Below are positions 27,369-36,587 of a stretch of DNA of 64,000 bases, piece after piece. A program made the translations under genes and the position numbers. The DNA is taken from NCBI GenBank assembly GCA_022836915.1, contig CP094668.1:2418001-2482000 (forward strand). The letters run 5' to 3'. The stretch comes from Paenibacillus sp. OVF10 (GTDB taxonomy: Bacteria > Bacillota > Bacilli > Paenibacillales > Paenibacillaceae). The stretch's first letter is position 1; the number at the start of each line of letters is the position of its first letter. The notes beneath the pieces are model-generated. The model worked only from the letters and a program-made list of their open reading frames with translations, was not told where the DNA came from and ran no database searches.

Positions 27369-28367
27369 ATGAGAAACCAACCCCGGAAAGACCCAAATAA
27401 AAGACCGATCTCCCCAAGAAAGCGCAGATGGCTCATCATCACACTTGTCATCGTGCTCGCGGTAGGTGGAATCCTGTACAGCTTGGCTGACCGTTACCTG
27501 ATCCGGCATGTGCAGGTGGTTGTAGCGGATGAGAACACGGCAAAGGCAGCAACGGGCAACACCAATGATTCCACCAGCACTTCGACCGCCGCAACTGAGA
27601 ATGCAACGTCAGATGATTGGAATTATTCGAGTGATGATATGAAGGTCAATATTGAAAAGGTACAGACAGGATCTGGCTCAGATCAGATTACGTATTATGT
27701 CGCTGATGTTCAGCTAACAGATGCAAGCAGCCTGCGAACCGCGCTGGCGGACAATAGCTTTGGAACGAACATTACCGAGAATACGTCAGAGATTGCCGCT
27801 GCCAATAATGCGATTTTTGCCATTAACGGTGATTATTACGGATTCCGTGATGATGGTGTCATTATTCGAAATGGAACACTGTATCGGGACAGCCCCACGC
27901 GGGATGCACTTGCCCTGTTCAATGACGGTATGATGAAAACATATAACGAGAACGAGATTTCTTCCTCGGAACTGCTGGCCGAAGGGGCAACCAATACGTT
28001 ATCCTTTGGGCCCATTCTGATTCAGGATGGCGAGATTGTCAGTGATTTTAGCAGTGTGAAAATCGATAACAACTTTGGCAACCGCTCCATCCAGGATGCG
28101 AATCCAAGAACAGGGATCGGCATGATTGCTCCGAATCATTACGTCTTCGTGGTGGTGGACGGACGGCAGGACGACAGCCGTGGCATGACCTTGGCAGAAC
28201 TGGCCGATGTCATGAAAGGTCTCGGAGCAACCGAAGCCTACAATCTGGACGGCGGTGGTTCATCCACGATGTATTTTATGGGCAGAGTCGTCAATAATCC
28301 GCTGGGGCGTAACCAGGAACGTGGCGTAAGTGACATTCTATATCTGACGGAGGGACAAGGATCATGA
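27369..28367 (+). CDS. Membrane-anchored phosphodiester glycosidase (NAGPA domain)
   Basis: 332 residues. A basic N-terminus and one helix (LIITLVIVLAVGGILYSLA) anchor it with the rest outside the cell. A Ser/Thr-rich linker (about 55-80) leads to the NAGPA domain, with FAINGDYYGFRDDG, DANPRTGIGMI and YNLDGGGSSTMYF as conserved marks. The family removes GlcNAc or similar sugars from phosphodiester links; in bacteria it is tied to teichoic acid or exopolysaccharide. The start is uncertain: ATG 27369 has no good ribosome binding site, while ATG 27356 is well placed but out of frame. It overlaps the next gene by four bases. Confidence 0.82.
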   Translation: MRNQPRKDPNKRPISPRKRRWLIITLVIVLAVGGILYSLADRYLIRHVQVVVADENTAKAATGNTNDSTSTSTAATENATSDDWNYSSDDMKVNIEKVQTGSGSDQITYYVADVQLTDASSLRTALADNSFGTNITENTSEIAAANNAIFAINGDYYGFRDDGVIIRNGTLYRDSPTRDALALFNDGMMKTYNENEISSSELLAEGATNTLSFGPILIQDGEIVSDFSSVKIDNNFGNRSIQDANPRTGIGMIAPNHYVFVVVDGRQDDSRGMTLAELADVMKGLGATEAYNLDGGGSSTMYFMGRVVNNPLGRNQERGVSDILYLTEGQGS

Positions 28368-29376
28368 CGATATTAATTCCATCATATGAACCCGATGTAC
28401 GTTTACTGAATCTCGTTCTGCAGTTACAGACATTTAAGCTTGGATCCATTGTGATTGTGGATGATGGCAGTGGCCCAGGTTACCGTGGCATTTTTGAAAC
28501 GGCAGAAGCCTATGGCTGTACGGTCCTGACACATCCCGTCAATCTAGGTAAGGGCAGGGCGTTGAAGACGGGCTTTGAGTATATTAAGGAGTTTGGACCT
28601 CAGGGCGGTGTAGTGTGCGCAGATAGTGACGGACAGCATCTGCCACATGATATTAAGCGTATCTTCGAAGTATTGCTCGCACAAACGACACCAGGAATTG
28701 TACTCGGCAGCCGTCGCTTCAGTGGTAAAATTCCAGCACGTAGCCGTTTTGGCAACACCGTCACACGGGCGGTCTTTTCCCTCACAACAGGTACCAAAGT
28801 ATATGACACGCAGACGGGTCTACGCGGTTTTCCTTACTCCATGCTGGACTGGCTGAACCAGATTCCGGGGATCGGTTTGAATACGAGATGAACATGCTGT
28901 TAACGGCACACAAGGAAGGCTATGAGATTACGGAGGAGTTTATCGATACGGTGTATCTGGATCACAATGAGTCCTCCCATTTCCGCCCGCTGGCCGATTC
29001 GTTCCGAATCTATATGCCAATCCTGATGTTCAGCACATCTTCGGTGCTATCGGCACTAATTGATTTTGGATTACTGTTCGTGATCCAGTATTTCACGCAT
29101 AATCTGTTTCTGTCGGTTGTTGCAGCGAGACTGTGCAGCTCCATCTTCAACTATACGATTAATCGGAAGTACGTATTCTCTGCTGGACAGGCCTCGAAGG
29201 TTCGTCAGTCTTTGCCCAAATATTTCTCACTTGTCCTACTGGTGCTGTTATTAAACTATGGTTTATTGTATTTTTATAATGAAAAACTGATTATCCCGCT
29301 GCTCGCAGCCAAGCTGTTGACTGAGGTATCCATCTTCCTGTTCAGCTATTGGGCACAGCGCAGATTTGTCTATTAA
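28364..29376 (+). CDS. Bifunctional GT2 glycosyltransferase-GtrA protein, frame broken by one base
   Basis: About 337 residues. The GT2 domain has VIVDDGSGPGY, VNLGKGRALKTGF and VVCADSDGQHLPHDI (DxD); the GtrA domain has four helices from LMFSTSSVLSALIDFGLLFV to SIFLFSYWAQRRFV, with the family motif FNYTINRKYVF. Four G at 28867-28870 should be five, joining NQIPG to DRFEYEMNML. GT2-GtrA proteins are thought to charge undecaprenyl phosphate with a sugar and flip it for cell-surface glycosylation. ATGA overlap couples it to the glycosidase gene. Confidence 0.83.
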
Positions 29377-29379
29377 CAC

Positions 29380-29413
29380 AGAGAGAGTGGGCATACAGCT
29401 TGCTCTCTTTTTT
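29380..29413 (+). terminator. Terminator of the glycosidase/GT2-GtrA operon
   Basis: AGAGAG with CTCTCT, an internal loop, then GGC-ATACA-GCT, followed by six T; it begins four bases after the stop codon. Confidence 0.6.
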
Positions 29414-29466
29414 AATCAAAACCGTTTCAAAAGAATATCCTGCGCTTCTTGGTTAACAAAAAGGTC

Positions 29467-29496
29467 GAGAACAGGGGTAAGCATACCCTTGTTCTC
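29467..29496 (-). terminator. Terminator of the PTS operon (minus strand)
   Basis: GAGAACAGGGGT pairs with ACCCTTGTTCTC (12 bp, one G-U pair). On the minus strand it is followed by a short CCTTTTTG run. It lies 30 bases after the EIIBC stop codon. Confidence 0.78.
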
Positions 29497-29525
29497 AACC
29501 GTTTAAACTCACAGGAGGACGAGCG

Positions 29526-30977
29526 TTACATCAGCTTCTTAATCTCATCCTTCAGGATTTCGGACTGAGTGCCGAAGATGACCTGCACAGCTCCACCACC
29601 GAGCCTCATGACACCGGAAGCGCCAAGCTGTTTGAGCGCCCGATCGTTGACGGCTTTGTCGTCCCTGACAACTAGCCGGAGGCGAGTGATGCAGGCGTCA
29701 ATGCTCTCAATATTATCTGTTCCCCGATCTCGGCGAGCACTTTGCCAGCCTTGGTGTCGGCAGACGGTGCCACGGCGGAAGTATCAGAGGGGGATCGGCA
29801 TCATAAGCGTCATCCTCGCGCCCCGGCGTTTTCAGGTTGAACTTGACAATCATGAACCGGAACAGGAAATAATAGACGACTGCAAATGCGAGTCCGACCG
29901 GGATCATGAGCAGCGGATTGGTCGACAGCTTCATGTTCACGAGGTAATCGATCAGACCTGCAGAGAAGGCGAAGCCTAGCTTAACATTCAGCAGGTACAT
30001 GATCAAGGCCGCTGCACCGGTAAGAATAGCGTGCACCACATACAGCAGAGGAGCCGCGAACATGAAGGAGAACTCGAGCGGCTCGGTAATACCCGTTAAG
30101 AAAGAAGCCACCGCTGCGCCGATAAAGATCGAAGCGACCATTTTGCGCTTTTCAGGCCGGGCTGTATGAATCAAGGCTAGCGCCGCCGCCGGAAGAGCGA
30201 ACATCATAATCGGGAAGAAGCCAGACATGAACATGCCTGCCGTAGGGTCTCCGTTGAAGAAGCGGGTCAGGTCGCCGTGCACGACTTCCCCGGCTGCATT
30301 GGTATAATCTCCGATCTGGAACCAGGCGATGGAGTTGAGGACATGATGCAGACCAAGCGGGATGAGTAGGCGGTTGGCGATCATAAACACCATGGAGCCC
30401 ACGCCGCCAAAGCCTACAATCCAGGCGCCGAAAGCGCCGATGGCATCCTGAATCGGGCTCCAGACCATGCCGAACAGGATGGCCAACACCAGCATGGAGC
30501 CGGCGGTGACCATCGGCACAAAGCGTTTGCCGGAGAAGAAGCCGAGCCAGTCAGGAAGCTTGATATTATGGTATTTTTTATACATATAGGCTGCAAGCAG
30601 TCCGGCAAATATCCCGCCCAATACGCCCATATCCAGCTTGACATCGTCAGGAATATAGCCGAATACACCTGGAACAGCTCCCAGAATCCGCGTCAGCACC
30701 ATATAAGCGATCAGGGCGGAAAGCGCGGCGACCGCATCACCCGCCAGTCCGATTGCCACCCCAATGGCGAAGATGAGCGCAAGGTTGCCGAAGATCGCCC
30801 CCGCTCCCTCATTCAGGAATGGAACTACATACTGATTAAGAAATCCCCTATCACGGGACCGAGCGGAATGTCCTTTTCATAATTAAGAAGACCGAGGCCT
30901 TGAAGAATACCTGCCGCAGGCAGGGTTGCTACAGGAAGCATCAGGGATTTTCCCAGCTTTTGCAGTGATTTCAGCAT
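29526..30977 (-). CDS. nagE: PTS N-acetylglucosamine/glucose-type EIIBC transporter, frame broken three times
   Basis: About 484 residues joined. The IIC part has eight to ten helices (start LGKSLMLPVATLPAAGILQG; LIPLGLHHVLNSIAWFQIG; GITEPLEFSFMFAAP). The substrate loop (GDYTNAAGEVVHGDLTRFFN) resembles the GlcNAc branch of the family. The IIB domain has the phospho-cysteine in IDACITRLRLVVRD and ends IFGTQSEILKDEIKKLM. Three bases are missing, in runs at 30836-30837, 29789-29793 and 29722-29725. It imports and phosphorylates the sugar; P comes from the EIIA encoded just upstream. Confidence 0.82.
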
Positions 30978-31006
30978 ATTGTTCTTCCTTTCCTGTTTGA
31001 TTTAGG

Positions 31007-31513
31007 TTATTTGGACAAACGGACTTTCATGATAGTTCCCATGCCTGCTTCTACGCTGCCATACTCCGGGTGCGACTCCCATGGCTGTTCAGCCGCAGTC
31101 GTAACGATGACAGGGGTGATGACCGGATAACCGGCCGAAGCGATCGCGTTCAGGTCAAATTCAATCAGAGTCTGACCGATAGTGACCTGATCCCCGGTCT
31201 GCACTTGGGGTGTGAAGCCCTGTCCTTGCAGGCTGACAGTATTGATACCGATATGCAGCAGCAGCTGCAGCCCGGAAGCATGCTCAATCATTACGGCATG
31301 GTGCGATTTGATCAGGTGCACCACAGTGCCGTCTATTGGGGCGACCAGCCTGCCTTCCTGGGGAATCATTGCGACTCCCGGTCCCATAAGTCCTTGCGCG
31401 AACGCTTCGTCAGGCACTTCTTCCAAACTGACGCAGGTTCCGGTGAGCGGGGAGGCGACGGATATTGTTTCAGATGTTTTGGCAGATTTGTTGTTTTTCC
31501 ATTTCCAGATCAT
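31007..31513 (-). CDS. PTS EIIA, glucose family
   Basis: 168 residues. The fold starts after a short lysine-rich N-terminus (KWKNNKSAKTSE): ISVASPLTGTCVSLEEVPD, GPGVAMIPQEG, then both active-site histidines in SHHAVMIEHASG and LLLHIGINTVSLQGQGF. It accepts phosphate from HPr and gives it to the IIB domain of the next gene. Its start overlaps the glcT stop by four bases, so the two are coupled. Confidence 0.9.
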   Translation of the reverse strand: MIWKWKNNKSAKTSETISVASPLTGTCVSLEEVPDEAFAQGLMGPGVAMIPQEGRLVAPIDGTVVHLIKSHHAVMIEHASGLQLLLHIGINTVSLQGQGFTPQVQTGDQVTIGQTLIEFDLNAIASAGYPVITPVIVTTAAEQPWESHPEYGSVEAGMGTIMKVRLSK

Positions 31514-32394
31514 TGTGTGTTGTCCTTTCTGTTGTTGGTTTTGGCATGGGTTTGAAAAAGCCGGTATAAATGCATTGCGAGAAAAGCCGTTTCTTCCTCG
31601 GGCACTTCTGTACCCAAATCCTCGGCCATTACAGCGCTCAGTTTTCTGGCCAGCTGATATTCGGACGTATATTCATTTTTCACATATTGTGCGAAGGTGG
31701 GGGCCGTCATCGGCTGCTGATACAGGCGTTCCATGGAGAAGCGCAGGTGTATCATGAGTCTTGCCTGGCTAAGGCTGCCCTGATCAAAGCGAACGCCACC
31801 CTCCTCTTCAATAATCGACAGAAGCTTGCTGATCACATTGGATACCTTAACCAACTGTCCGACAGGGACGTGATTTACGGAGGAGTACACATGGTATGTC
31901 AGGAACCCGGCCTCATCCTCCGGTATCTCTACGCCAAAGGCCTCTCCGATCATGGCCGCCGCTTCCGAGGCGATTTCGAATTCTTTCGGAAAACTGAGCT
32001 TTGTCTCCGTAAGAAAAGGATTCAGAATCTCCATCCCGTTGCGGATACGATATAAGGTGAACTGAATATGACTAGGAAGAGCAAGGTAGATCTTGTCATT
32101 CAGCTTGCCGGGAAACTGATCAGCGATGAGACGGATAATTTGGTCAGAGATGTCGATGACATTGGGATCCAAGTCTTTCATCAGCTCCTGAGCCTGCCCC
32201 CATTCCTCCCGGTCTTCCAGCCGGAACCTTTTCTCAATCCGCGGATCATCGGACTGAACGGTGCTTTCCACCTTGAACGCAAATCCCAAACCTTTGCCAA
32301 TCAGTACGTACTCCTTGGTATTCTGCTGCGACCGGGCCAGAACAATATTGCTGCCGACGACCCGCTCCACCTGCAGAACCATTCCTTTACTCAC
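31510..32394 (-). CDS. glcT: PTS-controlled transcription antiterminator, GlcT/BglG family
   Basis: 294 residues from a GTG with GAGGAGG ahead. The RNA-binding CAT domain (1-60) includes VERVVGSNIVLARSQQ and YVLIGKGLGFAFK; two PRD domains follow, with regulatory histidines in LALPSHIQFTLYR, FLTYHVYSSVNH, LMIHLRFSMERL and AFLAMHLYRLF. The protein binds the RAT hairpin in its own leader (32489-32518) when sugar is present and stops the terminator from forming. PRD phosphorylation by the PTS controls dimer activity. Confidence 0.88.
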   Translation of the reverse strand: MSKGMVLQVERVVGSNIVLARSQQNTKEYVLIGKGLGFAFKVESTVQSDDPRIEKRFRLEDREEWGQAQELMKDLDPNVIDISDQIIRLIADQFPGKLNDKIYLALPSHIQFTLYRIRNGMEILNPFLTETKLSFPKEFEIASEAAAMIGEAFGVEIPEDEAGFLTYHVYSSVNHVPVGQLVKVSNVISKLLSIIEEEGGVRFDQGSLSQARLMIHLRFSMERLYQQPMTAPTFAQYVKNEYTSEYQLARKLSAVMAEDLGTEVPEEETAFLAMHLYRLFQTHAKTNNRKDNTQ

Positions 32395-32418
32395 GGTTCA
32401 CCGCCTCCTCGTTTCTAA

Positions 32419-32432
32419 AGTTAACGCTTTCA
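32419..32432 (-). promoter_or_regulatory. Catabolite-responsive element (cre) in the glcT leader
   Basis: On the minus strand TGAAAGCGTTAACT fits 13 of 14 positions of TGWAANCGNTNWCA. It lies between the leader terminator and the glcT start, far downstream of the promoter, where CcpA would act as a roadblock. Confidence 0.65.
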
Positions 32433-32445
32433 TTCCTCCGGAACG

Positions 32446-32493
32446 CAAAAAGAGCCAAGAAGCGAGTATAGTCTCATGTTCGCTTCTTGGCTC
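32446..32493 (-). terminator. Leader terminator controlled by GlcT
   Basis: GAGCCAAGAAGCGA and TCGCTTCTTGGCTC form a perfect 14-bp stem with a 14-base loop, then TTTTT on the minus strand. It would stop transcription before glcT unless the RAT is bound. Confidence 0.85.
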
Positions 32494-32518
32494 ATGCCCT
32501 CTGGGGTGGTAACACGCC
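32489..32518 (-). promoter_or_regulatory. RAT antiterminator site for GlcT
   Basis: The minus strand reads GGCGTGTTACC, then CAGAGGGCATGAG. CGTGTTAC and GGCATGAG match the RAT ahead of ptsG in Bacillus subtilis as I remember it. Its 3' end shares bases with the terminator stem, so the two folds exclude each other. Confidence 0.72.
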
Positions 32519-32555
32519 AATTCATTTTATGTTTTCATCAGAACGTTCTTCCTAC

Positions 32556-32585
32556 ATAATATAAAAGCTGATCTGCCCCCGTCAA
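32556..32585 (-). promoter_or_regulatory. Promoter of the glcT-EIIA-EIIBC operon
   Basis: Minus strand TTGACG (32585-32580) and TATTAT (32561-32556) with an 18-base spacer; about 35 bases ahead of the RAT. Confidence 0.6.
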
Positions 32586-32691
32586 CCATAATTTTGTCAT
32601 CCGACTGTTCGTCGTTTAATATAGGGAATGTGTAAACGAAAAGGTACCTGCCGTAGTTGGAGCCAAATCTAACATGAATAGGAGTATGCCT

Positions 32692-33400
32692 ATGTATCTT
32701 CGAAGTGTGGAACTCCTGTCGGCCAAGATCGAGAATCGGGACCAATATCCTTTTGACATCCCCGCGATCCGGTCCTTGGAACGATTGGAGCTCACGAATA
32801 ACGTTACTTTTTTTGTAGGTGAAAATGGTTCAGGAAATCTACGCTGCTGGAAGGCATCGCACATCAATGTGGCTTCAATACCGCAGGGGTGGCAGGAATA
32901 ATACCTATGAGACACATGCTTCGGAATCCTCGCTCGGGAATTATCTCAGGCTGGCCTGGTTGCCCAAAATAACGAATGGTTTCTTCATGCGCTCTGAATC
33001 GTTCTATCAATTCGCATCACATGTCGATGAGATGCCGGCATCGCTTCAATATTATGGCGGGCGTTCATTACATGAACAATCACATGGGGAGTCTTTTCTC
33101 AGTCTGTTCGTCAATCGCTTCAGTTCCAAAGGCATCTATCTGCTCGATGAGCCCGAAGCCGCTTTATCTCCAGCAAGGCAGCTCTCTTTATTGCGTATCC
33201 TTCATGATCTTTCGGGCACTTCACAATTCATTATTGCGACGCACTCACCTATTCTGCTCGGGTATCCGGGGGCGGAGATTTTAAGTTTTGACGATAACCA
33301 TATTCAAGAGGTAACCTATGAGGATACCGATCACTACCAGATTACCCGCAGCTTTCTGGAGAACCGTGACCGGATGCTGAATGAATTATTTAAAGATTAA
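32692..33400 (+). CDS. AAA-type ATPase (ABC-like, DUF/ RecF-related), frame broken twice
   Basis: About 236 residues. FFVGENGSGKSTLLEGIA (Walker A) appears once a missing A is supplied at 32835-32837; a second missing A at 32897-32898 joins GVAG to NNTYETHASESSL. Later motifs are HGESFLSLFVNRF (signature-like), GIYLLDEPEAALSPARQ (Walker B) and FIIATHSPILLGYP. The family is the short, stand-alone ABC-type ATPase without membrane partner, found in many bacteria and of unclear role. ATG 32692 has AGGAG six bases ahead. Confidence 0.82.
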
Positions 33401-33450
33401 GTTGAGATGTGATACCAAGATTAATACTACATTTTATGAGGAGAGATTGG

Positions 33451-33945
33451 ATGAAAGTAGGATTCATAATCATTGATATGCAAGAGAGTATTGTGCGGAA
33501 AAAGATGGACCAGAGATCGATAGACCATGCTTGCGAGTACATTAACCATGTAGCTAACGTGCTGCGTTCGAATGATCATGTGGTCGTTCACGTGCAGGAT
33601 GTGGAGGGCATGGAGGAGACACCACCGGAAGAATATCGTATTATTCCCGAGGTAGATGTGAATGAGAAGGATATCACAGTTACCAAAGAAGCTTCCAATG
33701 CTTTCTGGCAAACTGATCTGGAGCAGGTTTTGAAGAGTCATGGAATTGAATTGGTGATTATCGCAGGTTTTGCCGCAGAGGAATGTGTTCTATTCACCTA
33801 TAACGGAGCGATGGAGCGAGGTTTCCGGCCGGTGATGTTGCAAAACGGAATTCTCAGCACTCATCATGAAGCGGTGACTTCAACGTACAGAGATCGAAAT
33901 GTGATCTCATATCCTGTGGTTGATCATCTATATAAGTTCAACTAA
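33451..33945 (+). CDS. Isochorismatase-family cysteine hydrolase ending inside a repeat
   Basis: 164 residues from ATG 33451 (GAGGAGAG ahead). The catalytic aspartate is in GFIIIDMQESIV, the lysine in ITVTKEASNAFWQTDLEQVL, and the nucleophile cysteine in IIAGFAAEECVLFTYNGA. Enzymes of this fold hydrolyse isochorismate, nicotinamide or N-carbamoyl compounds. The last residues (LYKFN) and the stop are encoded by the terminal inverted repeat of copy B, so the insertion may have replaced the original C-terminus by a few residues. Confidence 0.83.
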   Translation: MKVGFIIIDMQESIVRKKMDQRSIDHACEYINHVANVLRSNDHVVVHVQDVEGMEETPPEEYRIIPEVDVNEKDITVTKEASNAFWQTDLEQVLKSHGIELVIIAGFAAEECVLFTYNGAMERGFRPVMLQNGILSTHHEAVTSTYRDRNVISYPVVDHLYKFN

Positions 33946-34157
33946 AGAGGTTTACACTGAGCACTCCAATGACAGAATAACCTTCCGATCGCTGTTATCC
34001 CCAGATATTTTTGATTCCCTTTTTAAAGGGAAATCCGGTGATAGCGTATGCTTCCGATGCAGCTTTCTTTCAGAAAGCTTTCAGGCGAACTTCCCGCTTC
34101 TTCAGGTTATTTCTGTCCTCTCCGTTTTTGTGTAAAAAGTTTAGTTGAACCTATATA
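33928..34157 (-). repeat. Dispersed structured element, copy B (inverted)
   Basis: Reverse-oriented relative to copies A and C, and longer (230 bases) because of an extra inner hairpin (AGCTTTC-TTTCA-GAAAGCT, about 34063-34080). Ends read CTATATAAGTTCAACTAAAG and CTTTAGTTGAACCTATATA outwards to inwards. Interior blocks CGGAGAGGACAGAAATAACC, ATCTGGGGATAACAGCGATC and GGAAGGTTATTCTGTCAT are shared with A and C on the minus strand. Its first 18 bases are also the 3' end of the isochorismatase gene. Confidence 0.83.
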
Positions 34158-34222
34158 ATTCAAAATTATTAGCTAAGTGCTAATGGATACTTGGTGAAAA
34201 ATAAAGATAAGACCAGTAATCG

Positions 34223-34243
34223 GACTCTGTAGAGAGTCTTTTT
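34223..34243 (+). terminator. Short terminator after the repeat
   Basis: GACTCT-GTAG-AGAGTC, a 6-bp stem, followed by five T. Confidence 0.5.
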
Positions 34244-34422
34244 GTACAAATGTTCATGTCCACTGTGAAAGATAAGGTTACTCTATAATTTAAACCAAAC
34301 TTTGCCTATATCTGCTGGGATTGAAACGATATATTGAGAATAGGGCACAGCAAGCTCGCTGTGGACATCGGAAAGGTTATGTATGGATCACTAACCAACT
34401 CATTAACTAAGGGAGATGTGCA

Positions 34423-34943
34423 ATGAAGATGAATGTACAAATTACGAGTGTTTTGGCAGAACAGAAGGAACTGTTTCTCAATCTGTATAACTTGTATTTA
34501 TATGACCTGTCCGAATTTTCTGGTGAGGATCTGCTTGAGGAGGGAAATATGATCCAACGAACACCTATCTATATCTGGAACGTGATGAATTACATCCGTT
34601 TTTGATTCAGTATGAAGGGAAGGTTATTGGATTCGTACTGGTGTGCTCACCTCCATATGTGCCGGAAGACGTGGATTATTCCGTGCAGGAGCTGTTCCTG
34701 GTCAAAAAGTATCGCGGACAGGGACTGGTAGTACAAGCGGTCGACTTGGTTTTTGCTCAATTTGAGGGTACATTCAAAGTAGAACAGCTTGCTAATAATG
34801 CAGCCGCAGTTTCATTCTGGAAAAAATATTATGAGCAACATCAGATTGAATATACTGAGTCTGAATATAACATTGAAATTGACAACATCACTGGCACCCA
34901 CCGGATTTTGTCCCAGACTTTTGTGCGTGAAAGAGAGAAATAA
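34423..34943 (+). CDS. GNAT acetyltransferase, frame broken by one base
   Basis: About 173 residues. The first part (VLAEQKELFLNLYNLYLYDL) and the second (HPFLIQYEGKVIGFVLVCS, VQELFLVKKYRGQGLVVQAVD with the acetyl-CoA loop) are joined by DPTNTYLYLERDEL if one base is added near 34550. GGGAGATG precedes ATG 34423. This subtype, starting with a helix rich in Leu/Tyr, often carries predicted aminoglycoside or small-molecule acetyltransferases; the acceptor is unknown. The preceding gap of 180 bases has a TATAAT at 34284 without a good -35. Confidence 0.8.
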
Positions 34944-34967
34944 TATTTAAATTAGAAGGTGATTAGT

Positions 34968-35378
34968 TTGTTCATTATCGTAGCAACCAAGGGGGATTTG
35001 AAGTGGGTTTCGGGTGTGTTTCAGACAGAAGATGTAGCTAGACAGTACATGGATCTTATACCTGAAGAGCTTAAGGGATACCAGAAATTCATTCAGATAG
35101 AGAACCTCACATATCCTTTTTATATTATAGAGCGTCAGGCATCTCCATTTAGGTTTCTCGGTAAAGATGAAGTGAGTTCACTTTTCGATCATACGGATAT
35201 ATCAGAGGACGAAGATGAGGTGCACTTCAATATCTACATGGTGGATTCAGATTATAGACCAAAGAAACCTGGAACAGATTATATGGGAATACTGAGGCAT
35301 GATCATGTGACCAATGAGTTTATAGAGATGTATCGAGAAGAAGGAACAGCGTTTCTGAGTAGACGAAGGATTTTATGA
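34968..35378 (+). CDS. Conserved protein of unknown function
   Basis: 136 residues from TTG 34968 (AAGGTG seven bases ahead). It begins FIIVATKGDLKWVSGVFQTE, a pattern with VARQYMDLIPEELKGYQKF and the acidic stretch DISEDEDEVHFNIYMVD in the middle. No membrane helix or cysteine motif. I do not recognise the family. It follows the acetyltransferase by 24 bases. Confidence 0.62.
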   Translation: MFIIVATKGDLKWVSGVFQTEDVARQYMDLIPEELKGYQKFIQIENLTYPFYIIERQASPFRFLGKDEVSSLFDHTDISEDEDEVHFNIYMVDSDYRPKKPGTDYMGILRHDHVTNEFIEMYREEGTAFLSRRRIL

Positions 35379-35398
35379 ATGTAAGGAAGTTTTTTCAC

Positions 35399-35445
35399 GG
35401 TCCTATTTTGCTTCTCCTAATTTGGGAGTTAGATAGGATCTTTTT
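35399..35445 (+). terminator. Rho-independent terminator
   Basis: GGTCCTAT with ATAGGATC (one G-U pair) plus an inner CTCC/GGAG stem, then five T. Confidence 0.8.
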
Positions 35446-35527
35446 CAATTTCCATTTACCAATACATGGGTTATGATGAATTAAGAGGAGTCTATGGGAG
35501 TGACGTGTAAGGGGGAAGTACTTAGGT

Positions 35528-36009
35528 ATGCCGAATCATCATTTTGTTATCGAAAACAAACCGCAAGTAGACGGGAATATTCATACCTACTACTCATGGG
35601 ATTCACAAGGAGAATACATGGAAGTGGATTAACCACAGAGAATCATGCGACCTTGGAAGACGAATTCATTGCGTACATCTATGATTCCCTTTGTTGGTTG
35701 GATACATGGAATCCATCTACCTGTATGCGGTGTAGTGGACTGAACAACTATGGAATAACCGTTATTGAAGAACAGGATGTTTTGTTGAAGTTTCATCAAA
35801 TCATTCGGGCCTGGATCGATCTATTCAGCCATGCGGCGGATCCGATTGTTCTAACAGGGAGTTACTGTTTTGATGGAGAAGAACGGAAGGGCTGTCACGA
35901 AAAACTCGTGTACAACAAAGTTGAATTAATCAACGAATTAAACAAGCTTGCAAACATGGCAAAGTATGCTGAGGTAAATGGGAAATGTATTGTGCATTTT
36001 GGGATATGA
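35528..36009 (+). CDS. Conserved protein of unknown function, frame broken by one base
   Basis: About 160 residues. ATG 35528 opens MPNHHFVIENKPQVDGNIHT; one T missing at 35629-35630 joins GEYMEVD to LTTENHATLEDEFIAYIYDS. The following part has WLDTWNPSTCMRCSGLNNYG, with CMRC as a possible metal pair, and a helical tail with KLVYNKVELINELNKLANMA. The upstream frame in the second reading register has no ribosome binding site. Function and family unknown. Confidence 0.6.
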
Positions 36010-36080
36010 ATCAATAGAAAAGTTTCCTGATAAAAATCTTAAGCTGCTGAGAAGCAACCCATTAGAGAGGAGCAAGAGTA

Positions 36081-36545
36081 ATGACTAGTCGTATTGTAGT
36101 TACGGGTGGAGCTATTATTCGAGATTATATGGGGAGGGTTCTGCTGCAAAAGAGATCAGATTATGGAGATTGGGGGTTACCCGGTGGAGGTATGGAGCCA
36201 GGTGAACGAATCGAAGAAACCATGATTAGAGAAGTGAAAGAGGAAACAGGGCTTGAGGTGAGTTCTTATGAATTGGCCTCCATATACACGGGCGAGAGGA
36301 TGCACTATACGTATCCGGATGGAAATGAAGTAGTATTTGTAATGTTTTTATTTGACGTTATTGCGGAGTTGGAAGGAAAACTCTGTGATGATCAGGTAAC
36401 TCTTTTATTTGAAGATGAACAAAAGGAGTCATTACAGCTTGTTTTTAAAAGTCTGGATGAGATTGATATTTCGACAATTAACAATGTGCAGAAGCCTATA
36501 TTTGTAGACTTGAAGCAAGGAGAGTCTAAATTGCTACGCGAGTGA
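36081..36545 (+). CDS. Nudix hydrolase
   Basis: 154 residues. VTGGAIIRDYMGRVLLQKRS starts the fold and GGGMEPGERIEETMIREVKEE-TGL is a complete Nudix box. The same architecture (YTGERMHYTYPDGNEVVFV after the box) is seen in the Nudix gene at 48922, so these two are close paralogues. GAGAGGAG precedes ATG 36081. Substrate unknown. Confidence 0.88.
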   Translation: MTSRIVVTGGAIIRDYMGRVLLQKRSDYGDWGLPGGGMEPGERIEETMIREVKEETGLEVSSYELASIYTGERMHYTYPDGNEVVFVMFLFDVIAELEGKLCDDQVTLLFEDEQKESLQLVFKSLDEIDISTINNVQKPIFVDLKQGESKLLRE

Positions 36546-36587
36546 CAGCGTTAATAGAATAGCTCAAAATGAATAGAGGTTAGATTG

